Assembly (NCBI GenBank): GCA_012837385.1
Contig: DURH01000033.1
Coordinates: 1-37,491 of the forward strand
DNA length: 37,491 bases
Source: Bacillota bacterium
Lineage (GTDB): Bacteria > Bacillota > Limnochordia > Darwinibacteriales > Darwinibacteriaceae
Direction of reading: 5' to 3'
Positions 1 to 6,020 of this stretch are shown in pieces. Position numbers and translations under genes: made by a program. The notes under the pieces were generated by a model. It was not told the DNA's origin and made no database searches. It was given only the letters and a program-made list of their open reading frames with translations. Numbering within the stretch: the stretch's first letter is position 1; the number at the start of each line of letters is the position of its first letter.

Positions 1-62
1 ATTGCACTGCCGGCCAGAGCCATAAGCAGTACAAGGGTGAGTACCATTACTTTTCTCATCAT
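1..62 (-). CDS. Truncated exported protein (signal peptide only)
   Basis: Only the first 20 codons are inside the window; the gene continues past the left edge. Read on the minus strand it starts with two consecutive ATG codons (62-60 and 59-57) and encodes MMRKVMVLTLVLLMALAGSA. This is a short basic N-terminus followed by a hydrophobic core and small residues, as in a Sec signal peptide. A Shine-Dalgarno GAGGGGG at 71-77 is spaced about 8 nt from the first ATG. It has its own promoter and a long structured leader like that of the barrel-protein gene at 461-1765, so it may be a paralogue of that protein or another envelope protein. The mature product cannot be identified from what is visible. 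Confidence 0.75.
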   Translation of the reverse strand, partial: MMRKVMVLTLVLLMALAGSA

Positions 63-127
63 TCTTTTTTCCCCCTCAGTTTTTGGAAAATCTTTTGCTA
101 CAGCATCTCCACATTACCATCGGAGTG

Positions 128-254
128 TGGGGAAAAAGTCTCCTTGTTTCCTTTCATCCCCATTCTTCCTTGCGTAATGCCTTTATGTTCTACGCGGCAA
201 CTGGATACTGAGTGGGCACCTCCTTTCTGTCCAGTACCTTTAAGAAACATAAAG
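128..254 (-). promoter_or_regulatory. Structured 5' leader A (candidate cis-regulatory RNA)
   Basis: This leader lies upstream of the truncated exported-protein gene. Domain 1 is a long hairpin: a 9-bp perfect stem pairs 246-254 with 181-189, then a 10x10 internal loop, then a 6-bp stem (230-235 with 200-205). The apical loop carries AGAAAGGAGGTG, which includes a perfect 10-nt complement of the usual 16S rRNA 3' end. Domain 2 is a 6-bp stem (128-133 with 157-162) enclosing AGGAAACAAGGAGAC (138-152). A TATAAT box at 261-266 would place the transcription start almost exactly at the base of domain 1. Leader B upstream of the gene at 461-1765 has the same parts in the same order at nearly the same spacings. 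I do not recognise it as a known riboswitch class. The pairing was read by eye. Confidence 0.55.
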
Positions 255-260
255 CACGAG

Positions 261-289
261 ATTATATTGGGATATTTGACGTAAAACAG
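261..289 (-). promoter_or_regulatory. Promoter of the truncated exported-protein gene
   Basis: On the minus strand a perfect -10 box TATAAT (261-266) follows a weak -35 CTGTTT (284-289) by 17 nt. The predicted start near position 254 coincides with the first base of the leader A hairpin. The rest of the 63-460 gene-free interval holds leader A (128-254), this promoter and a terminator at 410-443. I see nothing else convincing between about 290 and 409. Confidence 0.55.
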
Positions 290-409
290 ATAAATCCTTC
301 CAACCGGGAAACTTTTTTCCTTCTACCCCCATAAATGGGCTGCGATCCTGAGTATATTATTCAATCTATTGTTATGCTTCCTTCCCCCAATTTTGCCACC
401 CGAACGCGG

Positions 410-443
410 AAAAATGGCCCCTGGTAACCCAGGAGCCATTTTT
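410..443 (-). terminator. Intrinsic terminator of the 461-1765 gene
   Basis: AAAAATGGC..CCTGG at 410-424 pairs with CCAGG.GCCATTTTT at 429-443 around a TAAC loop, with one C/A mismatch. On the minus strand this gives a GC-rich stem ending in a U run, 18 nt past the stop codon of the barrel-protein gene. Confidence 0.85.
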
Positions 444-460
444 CTTCCTTTTATGCGGTT

Positions 461-1765
461 TTAGAACTCAACCTTCATACCAGCGTTGAAGGTAGTACCG
501 GTAGAGCGAGCATGCTCGATACCCAGGTTAACGCCGTTAGGTGCAGCAAACTTAGCACCAACCTTGTAACCTACTGAGTCGAGGGACAGCTCGGAAGCGG
601 ATACTTCAGCGCTCAGTTCGAGGCCGTCGATGGCTGGGATGATGCCCAAGGTGGTCTTGGCACCAACTGTGTGAACCAGCTTTCTCACGTCTCCACCTGT
701 CCATTTGCCTTCGTAGCTGGCATCGATGGCCAGACCTTCCATAATGTCGAACTCACGGCCCACACCAAAGGTGGTGGACTTAGCGGCAATACCGCTTACG
801 GCAGGTACGTCAAGTACGGTTTCAACATCAAATCTGAATCCTTCGTACTCTGTACCGGCGCCCAGTTTAGCTTCAGCAAACATCTGATCATAGTCAGCAT
901 GCAGTTCGACACCCTGCTGTTCTGTCTCAAAACCTACAAAGAGGCCAGAGTTCTTGGCACGATCCAAGTGAATCCAATCGTGCTCGGCATCTCCCTCTTC
1001 ACTCTGCTCAGCAACGTAACGAGGTACAAAACCATCGGTGATGTGCTTGTAACCAGCGGAAACAACTGTGTTCTCTGCCAGTTCGTAGCCAGCCTGTACT
1101 GTCCACATGTTGTTCATCTTCAGACCAGAATCATCTGTGTGGTCAGCAGCAACGGCGCCGCGAATGCGTAGTCCTTCGATGGGTGCAGCGTCGGCATCCA
1201 TCTGCAGCCTGGTGATTTCAGCGTCCTTAATGACGGATGCGCCCAGAGCAACTTCGTCTAGTACATACAGATCACCGCGCATGCCAAGTACATGACCGTG
1301 TTCGCCCTGGAGAGCGTAGAAGCCGTTCAGCTCAGCCAGTTCAACATCGATACCGCTCACGCTGATACCGCTGCGTTTGCTCAGGCTGGCGTATGGGCTG
1401 TAGTCGATGTCCAGAGTTCCGAAACGGGTTGTGGCCTCAGGGCCGCCGTGCCAGAACGCGCCATCTGCTTCGATGAATGCCTGCTTCAGAGCGATATCGC
1501 CCAGCGTAATGCCGGTTGGCATCAGGTCTTCGTTCTCGGTTTTCTTAGCCAGGCCGAACTCCAAACCAGCCCGCACCTTATCTTCAGCGGCGCTCAAGCC
1601 GAGGTTTAGGGAAAGCTCGGATCCAGGGACAACAGTCAAGTCTTCTCCCTGTTTGTTCACTTTGATTTTGGTCTCAATTGAACCGCCAATGTCTAGCCCA
1701 GCAGCGGAAACTGGTGCTGCTACAACAAGGGCTGCGACTAAAGCAAGAATGATTGTCTTTTTCAT
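461..1765 (-). CDS. Predicted outer-membrane beta-barrel (porin-like) protein
   Basis: The protein has 434 residues and begins with a clear Sec signal peptide (MKKTIILALVAALVVAAPVSA, probable cleavage after VSA near residue 21). The mature part has no hydrophobic helices. It is built of amphipathic alternating stretches rich in Gly, Ala, Val and Glu (for example VELHADYDQM, VNLGIEHARS, FNAGMKVEF) and ends in Phe, as outer-membrane barrels do. I recognise no specific family. A porin-like or outer-membrane structural role is inferred from composition and topology alone. It is monocistronic: long leader B upstream, SD GAGGGG about 9 nt before the ATG, and a strong terminator downstream. Finding such a protein in a chromosome with Bacillus-like gene order suggests a diderm Bacillota. 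An S-layer-like surface protein is the main alternative. Confidence 0.7.
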   Translation of the reverse strand: MKKTIILALVAALVVAAPVSAAGLDIGGSIETKIKVNKQGEDLTVVPGSELSLNLGLSAAEDKVRAGLEFGLAKKTENEDLMPTGITLGDIALKQAFIEADGAFWHGGPEATTRFGTLDIDYSPYASLSKRSGISVSGIDVELAELNGFYALQGEHGHVLGMRGDLYVLDEVALGASVIKDAEITRLQMDADAAPIEGLRIRGAVAADHTDDSGLKMNNMWTVQAGYELAENTVVSAGYKHITDGFVPRYVAEQSEEGDAEHDWIHLDRAKNSGLFVGFETEQQGVELHADYDQMFAEAKLGAGTEYEGFRFDVETVLDVPAVSGIAAKSTTFGVGREFDIMEGLAIDASYEGKWTGGDVRKLVHTVGAKTTLGIIPAIDGLELSAEVSASELSLDSVGYKVGAKFAAPNGVNLGIEHARSTGTTFNAGMKVEF

Positions 1766-1831
1766 TGTATCTATCCCCTCTTTTGTGTCTAGATTCGTGC
1801 TTCGTACAGCGCAAGACTTTTGGCTGCGATG

Positions 1832-1978
1832 GGGGATAGTCTGTAGTGAGTCTCCATGTTTCCTCGCTTCGACCTTCCCCGTGGGATAACTAGTCTGTAC
1901 TGTACTGCCTCTGGTCCCAGCAAACTCTGAGGGTACACCTCCTTTCCTGAGGTATTTGCTAAGACCTTGGCTCTGTAC
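1832..1978 (-). promoter_or_regulatory. Structured 5' leader B (candidate cis-regulatory RNA)
   Basis: This leader precedes the barrel-protein gene at 461-1765. Domain 1 (1902-1978, 77 nt) has a 12-bp stem in which minus-strand RNA 1966-1955 pairs with 1924-1913. Two of these pairs are U-G wobbles that would be A/C mismatches on the other strand, so the RNA must be the minus-strand one. GCC/GGC (1969-1971 with 1907-1909) and GTAC/GTAC (1975-1978 with 1902-1905) extend it outward. The apical part carries GGAAAGGAGGTG followed by CTCAG. Domain 2 pairs 1832-1836 with 1876-1880 and encloses AGGAAACATGGAGAC (1850-1864), which matches leader A at 14 of 15 positions. The distance to the start codon is 66 nt, against 65 in leader A. 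The rest of the 1766-2173 gap holds the terminator at 2120-2148. I found no convincing -35/-10 for this gene. Confidence 0.55.
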
Positions 1979-2119
1979 CCACGAGTGGTTGTGAAGTCGC
2001 TAAAGAATCTCCCCGACCCGTGCAGTACGCCTAACTATTTCTCCCCGGCTTTTGCTATTCCTCCTGCTAGAGGGCTTGTAAGTGTTTCCAGAGGGGCCAA
2101 AGAAAGGCAATTAGGCGCG

Positions 2120-2148
2120 AAAAAAGAGGGTACCTTCTGGTACCCTCT
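2120..2148 (-). terminator. Intrinsic terminator of the ABC ATPase gene
   Basis: A perfect 10-bp stem, AGAGGGTACC (2125-2134) with GGTACCCTCT (2139-2148), closes a TTCT loop. It is followed on the minus strand by the U run made from the A tract at 2120-2125. It lies about 26 nt past the stop codon of the ATPase gene. Confidence 0.92.
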
Positions 2149-2173
2149 CGGAGTATTTCCGTTCCTCTTGCGC

Positions 2174-3283
2174 CTAGCGGATGACTTCTTCAGTATCCTT
2201 ATCGAAGAGGTGAATCTTAGTCATGTTAAAGCCAACCTTCGCCTTGCTGCCGTCCCGAGCGGTGGTGGAGGCATCTAGGCGGGCGATGAAGTTGTTATCG
2301 CCAGTGGAGAAGTAGACGTAAACTTCTGCACCCATGGGCTCGGTAACGTCCACATCGGCTTCCATAATGGAGAATTTCGGATCGCCTTCCACCAGAGCGG
2401 CGTCCTCAATGTCTTCTGGCCGGATGCCGAGGATGACCTGTTTGCCGGCATATTTGCCAATATCCTTGATGGAAGCAGCCTTCTCAGCTGGGATCTCCAT
2501 CTTGAAGGTCTTGGCATCGATCAGGTAGGTCTCGCCTTCCTTCTGCAGCACTACATCCAGGAAGTTCATGGCAGGGCTGCCAATAAATCCAGCTACGAAT
2601 ACGTTGTTAGGATGGTTGTAGATCTCCAGGGGTGCACCTACCTGGTAAATATGTCCATCCTTCATAACAACGATGCGATCACCCATGGTCATAGCTTCGG
2701 TTTGGTCGTGGGTTACGTAGATAATGGTTGTCTGCAGGCGGTTATGCAGCTTGCTGAGCTCAGCCCTCATCTGCACCCTCAACTTAGCGTCTAAGTTGGA
2801 GAGAGGTTCGTCCATCAGGAATACCTTTGGTTCACGAACAATCGCACGGCCTACAGCAACACGCTGACGCTGTCCACCGGAAAGTGCCTTAGGTTTACGA
2901 TCGAGAAGGTTCTCGATACCCAGCAGCTTAGCGGCCTCTTTTACTCTCCTGTCGATTTCATCCTTGGGGAACTTGCGCAGTTTCAGACCAAAAGCCATGT
3001 TGTTGTAGACGTCCATGTGGGGATACAGAGCATAGTTTTGGAATACCATGGCGATGTCCCTGTCTTTCGGAGGTACATCATTAACCACGGTGTTGCCGAT
3101 GGTGATTTCGCCAGAGGTAATCTCCTCCAGACCTGCAACCATTCTCAGCGTGGTGGATTTACCACAGCCAGAAGGTCCAACCAGTACGATAAACTCCCTG
3201 TCTTGAATGTCCAGACTAATGTTGTCTACAGCAGTGACATTACCAAAGCGCTTAGTAATGTTCTTTAAGATAACTTGTGCCAA
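2174..3283 (-). CDS. ugpC: Sugar-importer-type ABC transporter ATPase (UgpC/MsmX/MalK family)
   Basis: The product (369 aa) is a full-length nucleotide-binding subunit of the carbohydrate uptake (CUT1) ABC family. Walker A GPSGCGKST is at residues 36-44, the Q-loop glutamine at 82, signature LSGGQ at 134-138, Walker B VFLMDEP at 154-160 and the switch histidine at 192. The C-terminal third (from about 240) has the OB/TOBE-like regulatory fold typical of MalK/UgpC. It energises import of sugars or glycerol-phosphate compounds by binding partner permeases at the inner membrane. No permease or binding-protein gene is nearby, so it probably serves several transporters, as MsmX does in Bacillus. 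The start is TTG (3283), chosen because GGAGAGGAGA lies 7 nt upstream. It has its own promoter, possible operator and terminator. Confidence 0.93.
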   Translation of the reverse strand: MAQVILKNITKRFGNVTAVDNISLDIQDREFIVLVGPSGCGKSTTLRMVAGLEEITSGEITIGNTVVNDVPPKDRDIAMVFQNYALYPHMDVYNNMAFGLKLRKFPKDEIDRRVKEAAKLLGIENLLDRKPKALSGGQRQRVAVGRAIVREPKVFLMDEPLSNLDAKLRVQMRAELSKLHNRLQTTIIYVTHDQTEAMTMGDRIVVMKDGHIYQVGAPLEIYNHPNNVFVAGFIGSPAMNFLDVVLQKEGETYLIDAKTFKMEIPAEKAASIKDIGKYAGKQVILGIRPEDIEDAALVEGDPKFSIMEADVDVTEPMGAEVYVYFSTGDNNFIARLDASTTARDGSKAKVGFNMTKIHLFDKDTEEVIR

Positions 3284-3319
3284 CGAAAAATCTCCTCTCC
3301 CTAAAAGTGGAATATTTCA

Positions 3320-3351
3320 AATATGCCTGGGCACAGAGGCCCGAACATATT
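3320..3351 (-). promoter_or_regulatory. Hairpin in the ATPase 5' leader
   Basis: AATATG (3320-3325) pairs with CATATT (3346-3351) and GGGC (3329-3332) with GCCC (3339-3342), separated by a 3x3 internal loop. It lies between the promoter at 3365-3393 and the TTG start. It has no U run and does not mask the SD. Its role is unknown. Confidence 0.4.
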
Positions 3352-3364
3352 AACTTACGATCAA

Positions 3365-3399
3365 ATAATAACACAGAATATTTTGTTTGGCAAAACAAA
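3365..3399 (-). promoter_or_regulatory. Promoter of the ATPase gene with overlapping inverted repeat
   Basis: On the minus strand, -35 TTGCCA (3388-3393) and -10 TATTAT (3365-3370) are separated by exactly 17 nt. A perfect 7-bp inverted repeat, TTTGTTT-N4-AAACAAA (3382-3399), covers the -35 box. That is where a repressor would block RNA polymerase, so this is a plausible operator for carbohydrate-responsive control. The binding protein is unknown. Confidence 0.65.
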
Positions 3400-3449
3400 C
3401 TTGCAGATTTCTACTGGCGAATTTCTACGTTCACTTAAGTACGCGTTGC

Positions 3450-4265
3450 TCAGTCTCTGTCAGCCAAGGCAAACTGTCTGATAGCCCTGGCTACTCCATG
3501 CTCCAGATTGGTGCTAGTTACAAATCCAGCTGCTTTTTTCGCCTGCTGAGAAGCGTTTCCTACTGCTACCCCAATTCCAGCCATTTCCAGCATAGTGACA
3601 TCGTTATTTCCGTCTCCAATAACTAAAACCTCTTCACGGCGGACGCCCATGAATTCCGCAAGCCACTGCAAAGCCCTCCCTTTATGTGTATTTAAGCTGG
3701 TAATCTCCACATACTCCGGCTTGGAACAGGCAATCTCCACCTCTGGGCCAACCAAACGCCTCAGTGCCTGGCTGCGGGCTGGGCTCTGGTCAGCGGGGCC
3801 GGGAATGAGAATCTTGGCCAGCCGTTTTCCACCGTCCGCAATGAACTTCCTCAGATCACCCACTGCCTTAACATCCACTTGAGCGATGGCTGCGTAGTTT
3901 TCCACATTTTGGTTGATCTCAGAAACATAAAGCTCATCTTCGTAGTACACATTTACAGTCCAGCCCTGCTGCATACCGTACTCCACCACGGCAAGAGAAA
4001 CATCGGTGGATAGAAAACGCTCATACAGTGTTTCGCCGGACAACCTTTTAATTAGTGCTCCGTTGTAGCAGATGAGGGGCTGCTGCTCATCCAAGCCCAA
4101 CTCCACGGCATATGGAGCCGCAGATTGGAACATGCGTCCTGTCGCTATGGTAAAGACCATCCCCTGGGCCAGTGCGTCTCGCACAGCGTCCTTGTTTTCT
4201 TGGCTGATGCGGAGTTCGGAGTCTAGCAGCGTATCATCTAGATCTGATGCTATAAGCTTAATCAT
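3450..4265 (-). CDS. Cof-type HAD-superfamily phosphatase
   Basis: The 271-residue product is a cytoplasmic haloacid-dehalogenase-type hydrolase of the Cof/YkrA group, which removes phosphate from sugar phosphates, nucleotides or cofactors. Motif I is DLDDT at residues 8-12, with nucleophile and acid Asp8 and Asp10. The C-terminal motif VIGDGNNDVTML supplies the Mg-binding acids. The C2-type cap lies between them. I start at ATG 4265 because GAGG sits 6 nt upstream. An in-frame ATG at 4277 has no SD and would add only four residues. The start lies just after the terminator at 4287-4313, so expression may depend on read-through. The physiological substrate cannot be told from the sequence. Confidence 0.88.
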   Translation of the reverse strand: MIKLIASDLDDTLLDSELRISQENKDAVRDALAQGMVFTIATGRMFQSAAPYAVELGLDEQQPLICYNGALIKRLSGETLYERFLSTDVSLAVVEYGMQQGWTVNVYYEDELYVSEINQNVENYAAIAQVDVKAVGDLRKFIADGGKRLAKILIPGPADQSPARSQALRRLVGPEVEIACSKPEYVEITSLNTHKGRALQWLAEFMGVRREEVLVIGDGNNDVTMLEMAGIGVAVGNASQQAKKAAGFVTSTNLEHGVARAIRQFALADRD

Positions 4266-4286
4266 ACCTAACCTCATTTCTATAGC

Positions 4287-4313
4287 AAAAAGGGACGGTC
4301 ATAGACCATCCCT
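4287..4313 (-). terminator. Terminator after the DUF4097 gene, directly before the HAD gene
   Basis: AGGGA.GGTC (4291-4300) pairs with GACC.TCCCT (4304-4313) around an ATA loop with one mismatch. On the minus strand it is followed by the U run from 4287-4291. It ends the DUF2089-DUF4097 transcript only about 20 nt before the HAD start codon, so it could also act as an attenuator for the HAD gene. Confidence 0.75.
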
Positions 4314-4361
4314 CTGATAATTCGCCATTTTCTCTGCGACTCCTGCTATGTGTTCACCGTC

Positions 4362-5483
4362 CTATGCAGATACCGTGATGGACCCAGATACGCAGGTGGC
4401 TTCCAGATCCACCTTGTCGGCAAGACTGTCATAATTGTGGGAACGTGCTTGCAGGACAGCTCCGCCCCCCTGCCTTTCGTGGTGAGTGATCTCCAGGGAC
4501 CCCAGTTCTGCGGAAACCCGCCCCACGGAAGTTTGGAGATTCAGGGCTGCGCCCAGATCCATCCGCGCAGGCAGGCTCACGTTCACACTGCCATTGGTAG
4601 TCCGCAGACGATAGCTGGAAGACCCCTGCACCTCTGGAACCCGTAAATTGATCGTGCCATTGGTGGTTACCAGATCCAAAACTCGGGCCGAAACAGACAT
4701 CCGGTAAGACCCATTACCCAACTCGTGACGGATCTCTTCAGCCTCTACTCCGTCCATTTCGCAGGCCCCATTGTGGGCGGTGCCCTCAATGCTCCGGGCC
4801 TGGACAGACCGGAGCTCTACAGAACCGTTGATGGACTCCAAGCTCACCGTGGTACCCTTGAGGTTTTCTACCCGCAGAGACCCATTCTGCGACATAAGGG
4901 TGACTGCATAGGTGCGTCCTTCTGGCACCATGAGATGGACAGAAATCGTTCGATCCATAAAACTCGGGATATCCAGCTTAAACTCTGTCATGAGCGCATT
5001 GTCCGCCCAGTCCACCTCATAGAGGCGGCTGCGCAGAAGCTCACGGTCGCGGCCTTTCAGCCTCTGCACCAGAGTGAGCTGGTAGTAATCCTCAGACCAG
5101 CCCTGGAGGCGCAGCGGCCCATTCACATTGCTCAGGTCGATGGAAATAACATCCCCCGCCGCCACTGGCCCGCGCACCACCTGCGTGAACTCCTGGCTTT
5201 CCTCAAAGCCCAAAAAGGGAAACTTCGCCAAAATTTTGGGCAGTTTAGTAAGCTTATCGCTGACATTGTGCTCCAGCGAGCGGGAAAACCGCTCCACTGC
5301 CACTTCCACCTTCGAGGCAAAATCCTCGCCCATTTTTTCCACACGCACCCAAGGGTCTTCCTGCGGTTCGCTTTCGGTACTGCCCTCCCCATCGCCCAAG
5401 GCATTGAGCAGGGCCTCGGCCTCCTCTGCTGTGATCTTGCCCTCCTCCAGCATCCGCAAAATCATTCTCCGTTCCTGCTGCAT
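4362..5483 (-). CDS. DUF4097 beta-helix protein with N-terminal SHOCT-like helices (YvlB-like)
   Basis: The 373-residue protein opens with a short helical element (MILRMLEEGKITAEEAEALL, about residues 7-26) of the SHOCT-like type found at the N-terminus of YvlB/LiaX proteins. A linker of about 70 residues follows. From about residue 105 there is a repetitive DUF4097 region with recurring NG(S/T) turns (SQNGSLRVENL, SINGSVELRS, TTNGTINLRV, TTNGSVNVSL), typical of a right-handed beta-helix. No signal peptide or membrane segment is visible. In Bacillus and Enterococcus, relatives belong to cell-envelope stress regulons. A comparable envelope-sensing role here is inference. It is the second gene of an operon with the DUF2089 regulator, 14 nt apart, with a strong SD (AAAGGAGG, 6 nt spacing). 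Confidence 0.85.
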   Translation of the reverse strand: MQQERRMILRMLEEGKITAEEAEALLNALGDGEGSTESEPQEDPWVRVEKMGEDFASKVEVAVERFSRSLEHNVSDKLTKLPKILAKFPFLGFEESQEFTQVVRGPVAAGDVISIDLSNVNGPLRLQGWSEDYYQLTLVQRLKGRDRELLRSRLYEVDWADNALMTEFKLDIPSFMDRTISVHLMVPEGRTYAVTLMSQNGSLRVENLKGTTVSLESINGSVELRSVQARSIEGTAHNGACEMDGVEAEEIRHELGNGSYRMSVSARVLDLVTTNGTINLRVPEVQGSSSYRLRTTNGSVNVSLPARMDLGAALNLQTSVGRVSAELGSLEITHHERQGGGAVLQARSHNYDSLADKVDLEATCVSGSITVSA

Positions 5484-5497
5484 GCTTAACCTCCTTT

Positions 5498-5860
5498 CTA
5501 TCCCTGCAGAAGCTTGATGGCTTCTTGCGAAGTAATCTCGCCCTTATCCAGCGCTTCAATAATCTCCTTGCGCCTTTGGTCCTGCTCCCGCTCCACACGG
5601 TAACCCAGGGCCTCCAGGACATTATCCAAGCGGCTGCGGACAGTTGGATAGGAAATGCCCAGCAGCCGCTCCACTTCCTTAATATTACCGCGGGAAGTCA
5701 GAAACACTTCAATGAACTGGCGCTGCTCGCCGTTGAGGCGGCAGAATTTGCAGGGATCAAAGCGCCCTTCCACGGAGGTATGGCAGCTGGCACATTCGAG
5801 CCTAGTCACTGCCATAGCTTTGCCGCACACGGGGCACTTACTCAGCACAGGCCTTGACAA
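5498..5860 (-). CDS. DUF2089 zinc-ribbon/HTH regulatory protein
   Basis: The 120-residue protein has an N-terminal four-cysteine zinc ribbon (CPVCGKAM at 9-16, then CASC). A central helix-turn-helix region follows (FIEVFLTSRGNIKEVERLLG, then ISYPTVRSRLDNVLEALGY) and resembles sigma-70 region 4/LuxR-type recognition helices. A C-terminal helix pair, ALDKGEITSQEAIKLLQ, resembles the N-terminal motif of its partner DUF4097 protein. DUF2089 proteins are small predicted DNA-binding regulators that commonly sit beside DUF4097 genes. The start is TTG (5860), supported by AAAGGTGGTGA 7 nt upstream. It leads the operon behind a near-consensus promoter that carries a possible operator, so autoregulation is plausible. 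Confidence 0.85.
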   Translation of the reverse strand: MSRPVLSKCPVCGKAMAVTRLECASCHTSVEGRFDPCKFCRLNGEQRQFIEVFLTSRGNIKEVERLLGISYPTVRSRLDNVLEALGYRVEREQDQRRKEIIEALDKGEITSQEAIKLLQG

Positions 5861-5885
5861 TGTTAATCACCACCTTTATGATTTT

Positions 5886-5949
5886 AAGGTTTACCTTTAC
5901 ATTCAAATCTCATATTCCATATTTTAAAGGTGATGTTTAATTTTGTCAA
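5886..5949 (-). promoter_or_regulatory. Strong promoter of the DUF2089-DUF4097 operon with inverted repeat
   Basis: On the minus strand TTGACA (5944-5949) and TAAAAT (5921-5926) are exactly 17 nt apart, a near-perfect housekeeping promoter. The region around the start is AT-rich. A perfect 5-bp inverted repeat AAGGT-TT-ACCTT (5886-5897) lies about 20 nt past the predicted start and before the SD, where an autoregulator could bind. Confidence 0.8.
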
Positions 5950-5960
5950 TATCCAACGCG

Positions 5961-5997
5961 ACAAATTAAAAGGAACCCCGGCTCCAACCGAGGTTCC
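5961..5997 (-). terminator. Intrinsic terminator of the 6021-6602 gene
   Basis: GGAACC.CGG (5972-5981) pairs with CCG.GGTTCC (5988-5997) with one C/A mismatch around a 6-nt loop. On the minus strand it runs into TTTTAATTTGT. It separates the small barrel gene from the DUF2089 promoter. Confidence 0.75.
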
Positions 5998-6020
5998 CCA
6001 CAAATCGCTAGTTCTCTGCT

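Noticed and set aside
181-254. Known riboswitch classes as an explanation of the leaders
   Set aside because: I compared from memory with cyclic-di-GMP I/II, SAM, cobalamin, Mn (yybP-ykoY), M-box, lysine, THF, ZTP, fluoride, guanidine and T-box consensus blocks. None fits the AAAGGAGGTG...CTCAG and AGGAAACAnGGAGAC pattern. A formal Rfam search could still overturn this.
1797-1927. Leader peptide starting at TTG 1927 in leader B
   Set aside because: The frame is open for about 44 codons, but the TTG is 16 nt from the SD-like sequence. The equivalent TTG frame in leader A hits a stop after three sense codons, so it is not conserved.
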